A stretch of 64,000 bases of DNA. Origin: Neisseria shayeganii 871 (GTDB lineage: Bacteria; Pseudomonadota; Gammaproteobacteria; Burkholderiales; Neisseriaceae). Below the pieces are notes generated by a model. The model saw only the letters and a program-made list of their open reading frames with translations. It was not told the origin of the DNA and ran no database searches. The stretch spans positions 1,527,405 through 1,591,404 of the forward strand of contig NZ_JH164926.1 in NCBI RefSeq assembly GCF_000226875.1. Direction: 5' to 3'. Positions 14,301 through 23,900 of this stretch are shown here, one piece after another. Every line of letters starts with the position of its first letter. Within the stretch, counting starts at the first letter, position 1. Both the position numbers and the translations under genes were made by a program.

Positions 14301-17132
14301 ATGAGCAAGCAAGACAACGACACCATCCGCATCCGCGGCGCACGCACCCATAATCTGAAAAACGTCGATCTCGACATCCCCCGCCACAAGCTCGTGGTGG
14401 TAACGGGTTTGTCGGGCAGCGGCAAATCCTCGCTCGCGTTCGACACGCTTTATGCCGAAGGCCAGCGCCGCTATGTGGAAAGCCTTTCGGCCTATGCGCG
14501 CCAGTTTTTGCAGATGATGGATAAGCCCGATGTCGATTTGATCGAAGGCTTGTCGCCCGCCATTTCAATCGAACAAAAATCCACCAGCCACAACCCGCGC
14601 TCCACCGTCGGCACCGTAACCGAAATTCACGATTATCTGCGCCTTCTGTATGCCCGCGTCGGCACGCCGCATTGCCCCGAACACGATTTGCCTTTGAGCA
14701 GCCAAACCGTATCGCAAATGGTGGATGCCGTCTTAAAACTGCCTGAAGACACCCGCGTGATGATTCTCGCCCCCGCCGTGCGCGAGCGCAAAGGCGAGTT
14801 TGTCGATTTCTTTGCCGACTTGCAGGCGCAAGGCTTTGCCCGCGTGCGCGTGGACGGCGAAGTCTATCAGCTCGACGAAGTGCCCAAGCTCGAAAAAAAC
14901 ATCAAGCACAATATCGACGTAGTCATCGACCGCGTGAAAGTAAAAGCCGACATCAAACAGCGGCTGGCCGAAAGTTTTGAAACCGCCCTGCGCCACGGTG
15001 GCGAACGTGCGCTGGCGCTGGAAATGGACAGTGGCGAAGAACATTGGTTTTCCGCCCAATTCGCCTGCCCCGTGTGCTCATACAGCCTGCCCGAGCTGGA
15101 ACCGCGCCTGTTTTCCTTCAATAATCCGGTGGGCGCCTGCCCCACTTGCGACGGCTTGGGCAGCATGAATTTCTTCGACCCCGAACGCGTGGTCGCCCAC
15201 CCCGAGCTTTCCCTAGCCGCCGGTGCGATTAAAGGCTGGGACAAACGCAACCAGTTCTATTTCCAAATGATTCAATCGCTGGCACGGCATTATCAATTCG
15301 ATGTCGATACCCCGTTTGAAGGGCTACCTGAAAACATCCGCAAAATCGTGCTGCACGGCTCCGGCAAAGAAGTGATTGATTTCACCTACCTTTCCGAACG
15401 CGGCACCACCTTCAACCGCAGCCACGCCTTTGAAGGCATCATCCCCAACCTCGAACGCCGCTACCGCGAAACCGATTCGCCCACCGTGCGCGAACAGCTT
15501 GCCGAATACCAAAGCCATCGTGCCTGCCCGAGCTGCGGCGGCGCACGTTTGCGCAAAGAAGCGCGTTATGTTTATGTGGGCAAACAGCCGCTGCACGAAA
15601 TCTCCGCATGGCCGCTCACCCAAACGCACCAATTCTTTGAAACCCTCAATTTGGAAGGCAACAAAAAACACATCGCCGAAAAAATCCTCAAAGAAATCAC
15701 CGAGCGTTTGGGCTTTCTGATAAACGTCGGCCTCGATTATCTGAACCTCAGCCGCAGCGCCGAAACCCTTTCCGGCGGCGAAGCCCAGCGCATCCGCCTC
15801 GCCAGCCAAATCGGCAGCGGCCTCACCGGCGTGATGTACGTTTTGGACGAACCCTCCATCGGCCTGCACCAGCGCGACAACGACCGCCTGCTCGCCACCC
15901 TCAAACGCCTGCGCGACCTCGGCAACAGCGTGATTGTGGTCGAACACGACGAAGATGCTATCCGTGAGGCCGATTTCGTTATCGACATGGGCCCCGGCGC
16001 AGGCGAACACGGCGGCAACGTTATCATTGCCGACACCCCCGACAAAGTCGCCTCTTGCAAAGAATCCGTGACCGGCCAATACCTCAGCGGCAAAAAAGCC
16101 ATCTCCGTGCCGTCTGAAAGAACGCCCGTCAACCCCGAAAAAATGCTCGTCCTCAAAGGCGCACGCGGCAACAACCTCAAAAACGTGACCCTCGAACTGC
16201 CTTTGGGTTTGATTACCTGCATCACCGGCGTATCCGGCAGCGGCAAATCCACCCTGATTAACGACACCCTCGCCAAAATCACCGCCCGCGAGCTCAACCG
16301 CGCCCACGAAGAACCCGCGCCCTACGACGACATCACCGGCCTCGAACACCTCGACAAAGTGATCAACGTCGACCAATCCCCCATCGGCCGCACGCCCCGC
16401 TCCAACCCCGCCACCTACACCGGCCTCTTCACCCCCATCCGCGAACTCTTCGCCGGCGTACCCCTCGCCCGCGAACGCGGCTACAACGTCGGCCGCTTCT
16501 CGTTCAACGTCAAAGGCGGCCGCTGCGAAGCCTGCCAAGGCGACGGCGTAATCAAAGTAGAAATGCACTTCCTGCCCGACGTTTACGTACCCTGCGAAGT
16601 ATGCCACGGCAAACGCTACAACCGCGAAACCCTCGAAGTACAATACAAAGGCAAAAACATCAGCCAAGTGCTCGACATGACCGTAGAAGAAGCCCGCGAA
16701 TTCTTCGACGCCGTGCCCACCGTATCCCGCAAACTGCAAACCCTGATGGATGTCGGCCTAGGCTACATCCGCCTCGGCCAATCCGCCACCACCCTCTCCG
16801 GCGGCGAAGCCCAACGCGTCAAACTCGCTCTCGAACTCTCCAAACGCGACACCGGCCGCACCCTCTACATCCTAGACGAACCCACCACCGGCCTGCACTT
16901 CGCCGACATCGCCCTGCTGCTGGAAGTCATAGGCCGTCTGAAAGGCAAAGGCAACTCGATAGTGATTATTGAGCATAATCTTGACGTGATTAAAACGGCG
17001 GATTGGATTGTGGATTTAGGGCCCGAGGGGGGCGATGGGGGAGGGAGGATTATTGCGGAGGGGACGCCGGAGGGGGTTGTGAATGCAGAGGGGAGTTATA
17101 CAGGCAAGTATCTAAAATTACTAAGTATTTAA
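14301..17132 (+). CDS. uvrA: Excinuclease ABC subunit A
   Basis: UvrA is the damage-sensing ATPase of nucleotide excision repair. The 943-residue protein has two ABC modules: Walker A GLSGSGKSS near residue 35 and GVSGSGKST near 645, with signature segments LSGGEAQRIRLAS and LSGGEAQRVKLAL. Zinc-binding pairs are CPVC...CPTC, CPSCGG and CEACQGDG...CEVCHG. The start MSKQDNDTIRIRGARTHNL is the family start; an upstream ATG would add 36 unrelated residues. The first half contains an Eikenella DUS (15322), whereas the second half contains Neisseria-type cores GCCGTCTGAA at 16109 and 16933, and its last 100 bases switch to G-rich codon choice. This suggests a mosaic gene with a Neisseria-derived 3' part. 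Confidence 0.98.
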   Translation: MSKQDNDTIRIRGARTHNLKNVDLDIPRHKLVVVTGLSGSGKSSLAFDTLYAEGQRRYVESLSAYARQFLQMMDKPDVDLIEGLSPAISIEQKSTSHNPRSTVGTVTEIHDYLRLLYARVGTPHCPEHDLPLSSQTVSQMVDAVLKLPEDTRVMILAPAVRERKGEFVDFFADLQAQGFARVRVDGEVYQLDEVPKLEKNIKHNIDVVIDRVKVKADIKQRLAESFETALRHGGERALALEMDSGEEHWFSAQFACPVCSYSLPELEPRLFSFNNPVGACPTCDGLGSMNFFDPERVVAHPELSLAAGAIKGWDKRNQFYFQMIQSLARHYQFDVDTPFEGLPENIRKIVLHGSGKEVIDFTYLSERGTTFNRSHAFEGIIPNLERRYRETDSPTVREQLAEYQSHRACPSCGGARLRKEARYVYVGKQPLHEISAWPLTQTHQFFETLNLEGNKKHIAEKILKEITERLGFLINVGLDYLNLSRSAETLSGGEAQRIRLASQIGSGLTGVMYVLDEPSIGLHQRDNDRLLATLKRLRDLGNSVIVVEHDEDAIREADFVIDMGPGAGEHGGNVIIADTPDKVASCKESVTGQYLSGKKAISVPSERTPVNPEKMLVLKGARGNNLKNVTLELPLGLITCITGVSGSGKSTLINDTLAKITARELNRAHEEPAPYDDITGLEHLDKVINVDQSPIGRTPRSNPATYTGLFTPIRELFAGVPLARERGYNVGRFSFNVKGGRCEACQGDGVIKVEMHFLPDVYVPCEVCHGKRYNRETLEVQYKGKNISQVLDMTVEEAREFFDAVPTVSRKLQTLMDVGLGYIRLGQSATTLSGGEAQRVKLALELSKRDTGRTLYILDEPTTGLHFADIALLLEVIGRLKGKGNSIVIIEHNLDVIKTADWIVDLGPEGGDGGGRIIAEGTPEGVVNAEGSYTGKYLKLLSI

Positions 17133-17203
17133 TAAAAAGAAATATTTAGCAATCAGTTTATAAGAAAATTATTTTTAATTAACTATTAATGAGGCAATGC
17201 AAG

Positions 17204-18301
17204 ATGTCAAACAGCCGAGATGATTTTACGCAAGCAACTATTCAAAAGTTAAGCACAAATGTTAACAATATTTGCTCAAACCCAGAATGCAGAATAATAA
17301 CAAAATCTGCTAAAACAGATGCTTTTGATAAAACCACTATTATTGGTGTTGCTGCACATATTCATGCCGCAGCAAAAGGAGGACCACGTTATAAAGGGGA
17401 AATGTCTTCCGAAGAAAGAAAAGCAGAAGGTAATGGTATTTGGTTGTGTCAAAATTGTGCGAGATTAATAGATGTAGAACCAGAAAAATATACTGCTGAA
17501 TTATTATATGAATGGAAAAAACAGGCTTGTGAATTTGCTAGAAACAGTTTAGGTAAAAAATTACCCAAATTGAGTGATAATTATTCAAATCAAGAGCCAT
17601 CTATTTCTATTGAGTTAGATTATATAGATTTAACAAATGGGTATGTTGTATATAATAAAATTGACAGAGCGGTAGTTCATTCTTTTTTGCATGAGTATTA
17701 CGAAACCAAGTCAAATAAAATTAATTGCGTTGTTCCTCTGTTTGAAAAACAACTAAAAGAATTTAAAGAAAATAATAATTTAGATATTATTCAAAGAAAT
17801 TATGCAATTAATTGGTATGAAGATGCAATCGATAAAACTCAAAATAAAGTTTCATTTATTTTAAATATGATTTTATCAAAAGAATTTATAAATTTTTTTG
17901 AAATATTCATAAATAAAATTCCTAGTTTGAAAAATATCATAGATATAACCACGGAGACACTTAATTATAGTCTTATTCCTGAGTACAGAGGTTTTCCAGC
18001 TTTAGGAAAGAAATTCGATATATGGAGAACCATTAAACCCAAATTATCTACAGCTATATATCTAGATAAATGCGATATTGAAGTGTTGCTAAAAAATGTA
18101 GATTTAAATAACGTAAAAGATTTAGCATTTGGCGCAGGATGGAGAAATTTGGGCGATATAAATGATTACAATATTAAACTTAAAGCATTATCTTCGATTC
18201 TTTTTTCAGTTTATTTTGATAGTGTTAATAAAGAGAACTATAAGTCGATCCAATTAATGGATTTATTACCAATTCATGACTGGCATATTGGATTAGGATA
18301 A
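17204..18301 (+). CDS. AT-rich HNH-type nuclease-like protein, possible defence gene
   Basis: The 365-residue protein has an N-terminal HNH/treble-clef-like domain: NICSNPEC (Cys24, Cys29), GVAAHIHAAAKGGPRY (His52), SSEERKAEGNGIWLCQNCAR (Cys82, Cys85) and LIDVEPEKYTAELLYEWK. This pattern is common in putative HNH endonucleases found in phage-defence and accessory loci. The C-terminal 240 residues (after about 115) are helical, rich in Ile, Asn and Lys, and unrecognised. Base composition is very AT-rich, unlike uvrA and dgt on either side, which indicates horizontal acquisition. The ATG at 17204 (MSNSRDDFTQ) is preferred over one five codons earlier because a GAGG lies upstream. It stands alone, with no partner gene. 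A defence role is inference. Confidence 0.72.
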   Translation: MSNSRDDFTQATIQKLSTNVNNICSNPECRIITKSAKTDAFDKTTIIGVAAHIHAAAKGGPRYKGEMSSEERKAEGNGIWLCQNCARLIDVEPEKYTAELLYEWKKQACEFARNSLGKKLPKLSDNYSNQEPSISIELDYIDLTNGYVVYNKIDRAVVHSFLHEYYETKSNKINCVVPLFEKQLKEFKENNNLDIIQRNYAINWYEDAIDKTQNKVSFILNMILSKEFINFFEIFINKIPSLKNIIDITTETLNYSLIPEYRGFPALGKKFDIWRTIKPKLSTAIYLDKCDIEVLLKNVDLNNVKDLAFGAGWRNLGDINDYNIKLKALSSILFSVYFDSVNKENYKSIQLMDLLPIHDWHIGLG

Positions 18302-18340
18302 ATTCCAAGATTACAAATGTAGCAAGCAATCGTAGCAAGC

Positions 18341-18548
18341 GTAGGTTGGGTTGCAAACCCAACACATTCTTTACCAACTCTGAAATGTTGGGTCTCCGAC
18401 CCAACCTACAGAATTCTTGGTCTGAAACTTCTCTTTTAGACGGCTTTGTTTTGATCCGTAGGTCGGATTCTCGAATCCGACTTATCTCCCCCCTGATATA
18501 TCTCGGCATCACGGCATACCCCTATTTTGTCGGATACAAGTATCCGAC
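18341..18548. repeat. Cluster of four small palindromes
   Basis: Four hairpins lie in the 320 bases between the HNH gene and dgt: GTTGGGTTGCAAACCCAAC (18345), GTTGGGTCTCCGACCCAAC (18387), GTCGGATTCTCGAATCCGAC (18462) and GTCGGATACAAGTATCCGAC (18529). Three of them are bordered by GTAGG or its complement CCTAC. The same palindromes occur inside the mfd coding region at 23083-23242, so this is a dispersed palindromic repeat family. Function is unknown; some may act as terminators for the gene upstream. Confidence 0.8.
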
Positions 18549-18622
18549 CCGCCAAGCATCTGCCCACCACCCCGCAAATCCCCTACAATACCGCCCTTTC
18601 CCCTCTTTTCAGGTAGCCTCTG

Positions 18623-19975
18623 ATGACTGCTCCGATGAACTGGGCGCAACTGCTCAGCACCAAACGTTTCAAAGCCCACAACGGCGAATGGGTGGCCACG
18701 GTCACTCCGTCGAGCCAGGAAGGCGCGGATGCGCTGCGCACGGATTTCCATATCGATTACGACCGCGTGGTGTTTTCCGGCGCCTTCCGCCGTTTGGGGC
18801 GCAAAACGCAGGTGCACCCCTTTGCCGAGCACGACCATACCCACAACCGCCTCACCCACAGCGTGGAGGTGGCCAGCGTGGGGCGCAGCCTGGGCAACCG
18901 GGTGGGCGTGATGATGGCGAAAGGCGGTTTTCTGCCGCCGGGCAACACGCCTTCCGACATCGGCGCGGTGGTTCAGGTAGCCTGTTTGGCGCACGATATG
19001 GGCAATCCGCCTTTCGGCCACACCGGCGAAGACGCTTTGCGCGAGTGGTTCCGCGATCCCGCCCATGCAGGCTACCTGAAAGGCCTGAGCGAGGCCGAGC
19101 GGCGCGATGTGCAAACCTATGAAGGCAACGCGCACAGCCTGCGTCTGCTGGCAAGTTTGGAAATGTACCGCAACCGCGGCGGCATGCGGCTCACCGCCGC
19201 TTCCATCGGCGCGCTGATGAAATACCCGTGGACCACCTCCGACCCCAAAGGTTTGAAAAAATTCAATATCTACCAAACCGAGCTGCCCTTTATTGAGCAG
19301 GTGGCGCAGGAATTGGGGCTACCTGAAACCGCGCCGCATCATTGGCTGCGCCACCCGCTCTCTTATCTGATGGAGGCCGCCGACGACATCTGCTACGCCC
19401 TATTGGATTTAGAAGACGCGGTGGAACTGGAACTGCTGCACGAATTGGAAGTGGAAAACATTCTGCAGGGCATCGCCCATGTGGACACCGTGTGGCAGGA
19501 ACAATCCCCGCGCCAGCGCTGTGCCATGCTGCGCGGCATCGCCATCGGCCGCGCCATCGACGACATGGCGCAAACCTTTATCATGCACCAGTCTGATCTG
19601 CTCAACGGCCAGTTCCGCGGCAAAGACCTGTTGGCGCTCTGCAGCCCCGAGGTGCAGGACACTTTGGAAAAAGCCAAAGAGCTGGCGCGCACCCGCGTGT
19701 TCCGCCACCAAAGCAAGCTGATGACCGAAATTGCCGCCTTCCCCTGCATCGGCTCGATTCTCAACCTCTTGGTGCCGGCCACCTTCGCCTACGTCACCGA
19801 AAAACGCGTCAGCCCGCGCCAGTCGCTGGCTTTGGAGCTGCTGCGCGACGAGCCGATCAGCGAACACGATTCGCTGTATCTTGCCTATATGAAGATTCTC
19901 GATTTTGTCGGCGGCATGACCGACAACGCCGCCGCCCGCCTGGCCCGCGAAGTCTCCGGCATCGGCATGCTGTAA
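18623..19975 (+). CDS. dgt: dGTPase-like HD-domain triphosphohydrolase
   Basis: This enzyme hydrolyses dNTPs to deoxynucleoside and triphosphate, controlling the nucleotide pool. The 450-residue protein has the HD-domain metal ligands in the order expected: FSGAFRRLGRKTQV, DHTHNRLTHSVEV (first His) and VACLAHDMGNPPFGHTGE (His-Asp pair), then MEAADDICYALLDLEDA (distal Asp). The start follows a DUS half (TTTTCAGGTAGCCT) that ends four bases before the ATG, so no classical ribosome site is present. A strong hairpin terminator follows. Some dGTPases act in phage defence; the gene next door is the HNH protein, but a link between the two is only a suggestion. Confidence 0.95.
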   Translation: MTAPMNWAQLLSTKRFKAHNGEWVATVTPSSQEGADALRTDFHIDYDRVVFSGAFRRLGRKTQVHPFAEHDHTHNRLTHSVEVASVGRSLGNRVGVMMAKGGFLPPGNTPSDIGAVVQVACLAHDMGNPPFGHTGEDALREWFRDPAHAGYLKGLSEAERRDVQTYEGNAHSLRLLASLEMYRNRGGMRLTAASIGALMKYPWTTSDPKGLKKFNIYQTELPFIEQVAQELGLPETAPHHWLRHPLSYLMEAADDICYALLDLEDAVELELLHELEVENILQGIAHVDTVWQEQSPRQRCAMLRGIAIGRAIDDMAQTFIMHQSDLLNGQFRGKDLLALCSPEVQDTLEKAKELARTRVFRHQSKLMTEIAAFPCIGSILNLLVPATFAYVTEKRVSPRQSLALELLRDEPISEHDSLYLAYMKILDFVGGMTDNAAARLAREVSGIGML

Positions 19976-19987
19976 GGCTTACTCCGT

Positions 19988-20037
19988 AAAACTTCACAAA
20001 TCTTCCGTTTAATCGGGAAATTTGTGAAGTTTTTTCT
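19988..20037 (+). terminator. Rho-independent terminator of dgt
   Basis: AAAACTTCACAAAT pairs with ATTTGTGAAGTTTT around a loop of about 15 bases and runs into a T-rich tract. It begins 13 bases after the dgt stop codon. Confidence 0.88.
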
Positions 20038-20156
20038 TTTTCAAAACATCATCTTCAAAAAACACCGCCAAGCACCTCTTGCCCAAACCCGCAAACCTCA
20101 CTATTATTCGCGCTTCTTGATTTTCAGCACTCAGAGCAGCGCTGATTCAACACAGC

Positions 20157-20233
20157 GCACCCGTAGCTCAGTTGGATAGAGTATCTGGCTACGAACCAGA
20201 GGGTCGGGCGTTCGAATCGCTCCGGGTGCGCCA
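20157..20233 (+). tRNA. tRNA-Arg (anticodon ACG)
   Basis: A 77-base cloverleaf with encoded CCA. The acceptor arm is GCACCCG/CGGGTGC with G discriminator, the D-loop is AGCTCAGTTGGATAGAG, the anticodon stem-loop is CTGGCTACGAACCAG, and the T-loop is GGGCGTTCGAATCGCTC with the TTCGAAT signature. The A of the ACG anticodon would be converted to inosine, as in other bacterial tRNA-Arg. tRNA-Glu follows 10 bases later and is probably co-transcribed. Confidence 0.97.
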
Positions 20234-20243
20234 TCAAGATTAC

Positions 20244-20318
20244 GCGCCTATCGTCTAGCGGTTAGGACATCGCCCTTTCACGGCGGTAACCGGGGTTCGA
20301 TTCCCCGTAGGCGTGCCA
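20244..20318 (+). tRNA. tRNA-Glu (anticodon TTC)
   Basis: A 75-base cloverleaf with encoded CCA. The anticodon stem-loop is CGCCCTTTCACGGCG (TTC anticodon) and the T arm is CCGGGGTTCGATTCCCCG. The acceptor stem GCGCCTA/TAGGCGT closes with a G-T wobble at the first pair. A strong terminator follows directly. The region downstream is filled with IS debris. Confidence 0.96.
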
Positions 20319-20324
20319 ATTCAG

Positions 20325-20357
20325 AAAATCCCCTGCAAACTTTTGCAGGGGATTTTT
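20325..20357 (+). terminator. Rho-independent terminator of the tRNA pair
   Basis: AAAATCCCCTGCAAA and TTTGCAGGGGATTTTT form a long stem with a tiny loop and a T tail, seven bases after the tRNA-Glu CCA end. Confidence 0.93.
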
Positions 20358-20412
20358 GCTGCGTTGTTTTCTACGCATTTCATCACCACAATTAAGCAAT
20401 AGAAAATTAGGC

Positions 20413-20507
20413 TGAGACCTTCGCAGAACCCCACAAAGATAGATAGACAAGCGAGCAGGCGCACAACATAGAAATGCGCCGCAGATGGGGGTTTTGCAAA
20501 GGTCTCA
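20413..20507. repeat. MITE-like element, internally deleted
   Basis: This 95-bp copy has TGAGACCTTCGCAGA and TTTGCAAAGGTCTCA ends, but the internal segment equivalent to TGGATGCAGTTCAAGG up to AGACATATCA is missing. It directly abuts the truncated IS5-family transposase remnant on its right, whose reading frame stops at this junction. Confidence 0.8.
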
Positions 20508-20797
20508 GCCTGTGCCATTGGCCAAGCAAGATGGCTTTGAACATGGAGAGCAAAGGATAGGCGGGACGGCCGCCGTTGTCGCACCAGTAGCGAGGCGGCG
20601 GGCGAGGTATGGTTCGATGGGTGCCCAATCGAGCATATGGTCGGGATTGATGGTTGGGGAAGGGCAAGATGTTTTTCGATGTGCTTGAGGACATCGGTGT
20701 GCAAAAGCTGCTTATGAACAAAACTCTCTAAATTACCCGGAGTTGGATGCGAGTGGGAGTTTAGAGAGTTTTTTTGGGGGTTTGGCAAAGGTCTCGG
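20508..20797 (-). pseudogene. Truncated, frameshifted IS5-family (IS1106-like) transposase remnant
   Basis: Read on the minus strand, the fragment starts at an IS end (GAGACCTTTGCCAAACCCCC, 20776-20796) and encodes parts of an IS5-family transposase: DHMLDWAPIEPYLA in one frame, then GGRPAYPLLSMFKAILLGQW after a frameshift. This corresponds to the N-terminal region of the IS1106-type transposases of Neisseria. The rest is missing because the sequence runs into the MITE-like copy at 20413-20507. The IS end closely matches the ends of the MITE-like elements, which links the two. Confidence 0.85.
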
Positions 20798-20930
20798 TTT
20801 GGCAAAACTCCTAATTTCCTACCCACATAAAGGGCTTCCTTATAGGATTCTCTGTTTCTTATGTTCGCCTTGCCATTTCCTTTTAAACAACCGCAATTTT
20901 AACAAAATTGCCAGACCTTCAGCGCTTACC

Positions 20931-23900
20931 TTACTTCTCCCCCAACTTCTTCAAAACCGCTTTCACCGTCTGAATCCGTGTTTCCACATCTTCCATCACC
21001 GCGCTTACGCGCAATTTGTCCGCGCCGGCCATGCGGTAGTTTTTGTTGCTTTGCATCAGTAGGATAATCTGCGCGGGGTCGATGTTGTGGTGTTTGCCGA
21101 AGGTGAGGGTAACGGCTTCAGCGGTGGCATCGAGCGCGTCTATGCCCATTTCTTTGGCGATGAGGCGGATGCGGTGGCTTTCAATTAGGGTTTTGACGGG
21201 TTGTTCGGGCAGGCCGAAGCGGTCGACGAGTTCTTCGTGCACGCTGTTGATTTGGCCTTCGGTTTCGCAGGTGGCGAGGCGTTTATAGAGCACTAGCCGC
21301 TCGTGGATGTCGGGGCAGTAGCTTTCGGGCAAGAGCGCGGGGCTGTGCAGTTTGATTTCGGTGGTTACACCCAGCGGTGCGTCGAGGTCGGGCTGGCGGC
21401 CTTTTTTGAGGTCGCGCACGGCTTGTTTGAGCATTTCGGTGTAGAGGGTGAAGCCGACCTGCATCATTTCGCCGCTTTGCCCTTCGCCGAGGATTTCGCC
21501 AGCACCGCGGATTTCCAAATCCTGCATGGCCAGCGTGAAGCCTGCGCCGAGTTCGTCGGCGGCGGAAATGGCATCGAGGCGTTTTTCGGCATCTTTGGTG
21601 ATGTATTCGGGTGTGAGCAGGTAGGCGTAGGCTTGGTGGTGGCTGCGGCCGACGCGCCCGCGCAGTTGGTGCAGTTGGGCAAGGCCGAATTTGTCGGCGC
21701 GGTTGATGATGATGGTGTTGGCGTTGGGGATGTCGATGCCGGTTTCGATGATGGTGGAACACAGCAGCAGGTTGAACCGCTGTTGCAGAAAGTCGCGCAT
21801 CACTTGTTCGAGTTCGCGTTCGCGCAATTGGCCGTGGGCAACGCCGATGCGGGCTTCGGGCAGCAGCTCTTGCAGGCGTTCGCGCATGTTTTCGATGGTT
21901 TCGACTTCGTTGTGTAAAAAGAATACTTGTCCGCCGCGTTTGAGTTCGCGTAGCACGGCTTCGCGCACGCTGGCTTCGCTGAAGGGTTTGACGAAGGTTT
22001 TAACAGCGAGGCGGCGGCTGGGCGCGGTGGTGATGAGCGAGAAATCGCGCAATCCTTCGAGCGCCATGCTGAGGGTACGCGGAATGGGGGTGGCGGTGAG
22101 GGTGAGGATGTCGACGTTGGCGCGCAGGCGTTTGAGCTGCTCTTTTTGGCGCACGCCGAAGCGGTGTTCTTCGTCGATAATCACCAAGCCTAAGTTTTTG
22201 AATTGGATATCGTCTTGCACGAGTTTGTGTGTGCCGATCACGATATCGACCGTGCCGTCGGCCATGCCGGCGAGCGTGGCTTTGGTTTCTTTGCTGCTGT
22301 TGAAGCGGGAAAGTTGGGCGACTTTAACGGGAAAATCGGCGAAGCGGTCGCTGAAATTTTGTGCGTGTTGTTCCACCAGCAGCGTGGTGGGGGCGAGCAC
22401 GGCCACTTGTTTGCCGCCCATCACGGCCACGAAGGCGGCGCGCAAGGCGACTTCGGTTTTGCCGAAACCGACATCGCCGCACACGAGCCTGTCCATCGAC
22501 TTGCCTTGGGTAAGGTCTTTGAGTACGGCGGCGATGGCGGCGGCTTGGTCTTCGGTTTCTTCGTAGCCGAAGCCGTCTGAAAAGGCTTGGTAGTCCAACT
22601 CGTTAAACTGGAATTTAAAGCCTTCTTGCGCGGCGCGTTGGGCGTAGAGATTGAGCAGTTCGGCGGCGGTGTCGCGTGCTTTTTCGGCGGCTTTGCGCTT
22701 GGCTTTGCTCCATGCGGCGGTGCCCAAGCGGTGCAGTTGCACGTTTTCATAGGCATGGCCGGAGTAGCGGCTGATCAGGTGCAGCTGCGACACGGGCACA
22801 TAAAGCTGGGCTTCGTTGGCGTATTCGAGCAGCATCATTTCGGTACTGCCTTCGCCCAAATCCATGCTGACCAAACCCATATAGCGGCCGATACCGTGTT
22901 CTTCGTGCACAACGGGGTCGCCGATGTTGATTTCGGCCAAATCGCGCAAAAGGCCGTCTGAAACTTGGGCGTGTTTCTTGCGGCGTGCGGTGCGGCTGCG
23001 GGCGACGTATTGGTAGAGGTCGGATTCGGTGATGACGGCAAGGCCGGTTGTAGGCCGCGACATTTGCGCCGATTGTATTTTGTCGGATTCGAGAATCCGA
23101 CCTACTTCGTCCGGTTCGTGCCTCTGACCAACATTTTCAGACAGGCTACCTGAAAGGCCGTATGAAAGATGGGCTTCCGTAGGTCGGATACTTGTATCCG
23201 ACATTTGTGCCGATTGTGTTTTGTCGGATTCGGTAATCCAACCTACGGGTTCGGCCGATTCGGAAATACCGCCCGCGTTTTCAGACGGCAGCTGAAACCC
23301 GTACGCCAACTGCGTGACGGCGATACACAGCGGCGCATCGCTGTTTAAAAACGCCTGCCAGCCGTCCACGCTTTTCGGTTTCAGACCGTGCTGGGCAAAA
23401 AAGCCGAGCATGGTTTCGCGGCGGCCTGCGCTTTCGGCGCACAACAGAATCCTGCCCTCAAAGGCCGTCTGAAAACCGTGCAGGGCGGCGAGCGGGGTTT
23501 CGGATTGGCGGTTCACGGCCACATCGGGCAACTGGTGTGGCTTGCCGTGAAAGTCGGGCAGAATTTGCGGATAAGGTTTCAGACGGCCTGCAAACTGGTC
23601 TTCACTGAGATACAAATGCTGTGGATGCAAAGGCGGGTAAGTTTCGTCGCCCTTAGCCATCGCAAAGCGCGATTTGACATCCGACCAAAAGCGCGAAGCC
23701 TCGGCGTGCACGTCGCCGATGCACACCACCAGCGCTTCTTCGCCGATGTAGTCGAACAGCGTGGCCAATTCGTTTTCAAAAAACAGCGGCAGATAATATT
23801 CCACGCCCGCGCCGAAATGGCCGTTGCTCACGGCTTTGTAAACGGTGGCGGCGTTGTAGTCGCTTTCGATTTCTTCGCGGAAACGGCTGCGGAAGATTTT

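Noticed and set aside
15324..16739. Long minus-strand open frame (471 codons) opposite uvrA
   Set aside because: It is a compositional shadow of the GC-rich uvrA coding strand; its product is Ala/Gly/Phe/Val-rich low-complexity sequence with no family.
18623..19975. dgt and the HNH gene as a two-gene defence operon
   Set aside because: They differ strongly in composition, are separated by 320 bases with hairpins, and dgt has the normal chromosomal character; a link is not supported.
20321..20788. Possible protein gene 20321-20788 on the minus strand
   Set aside because: It joins a frameshifted transposase piece, a MITE-like element and the tRNA terminator; not a real gene.
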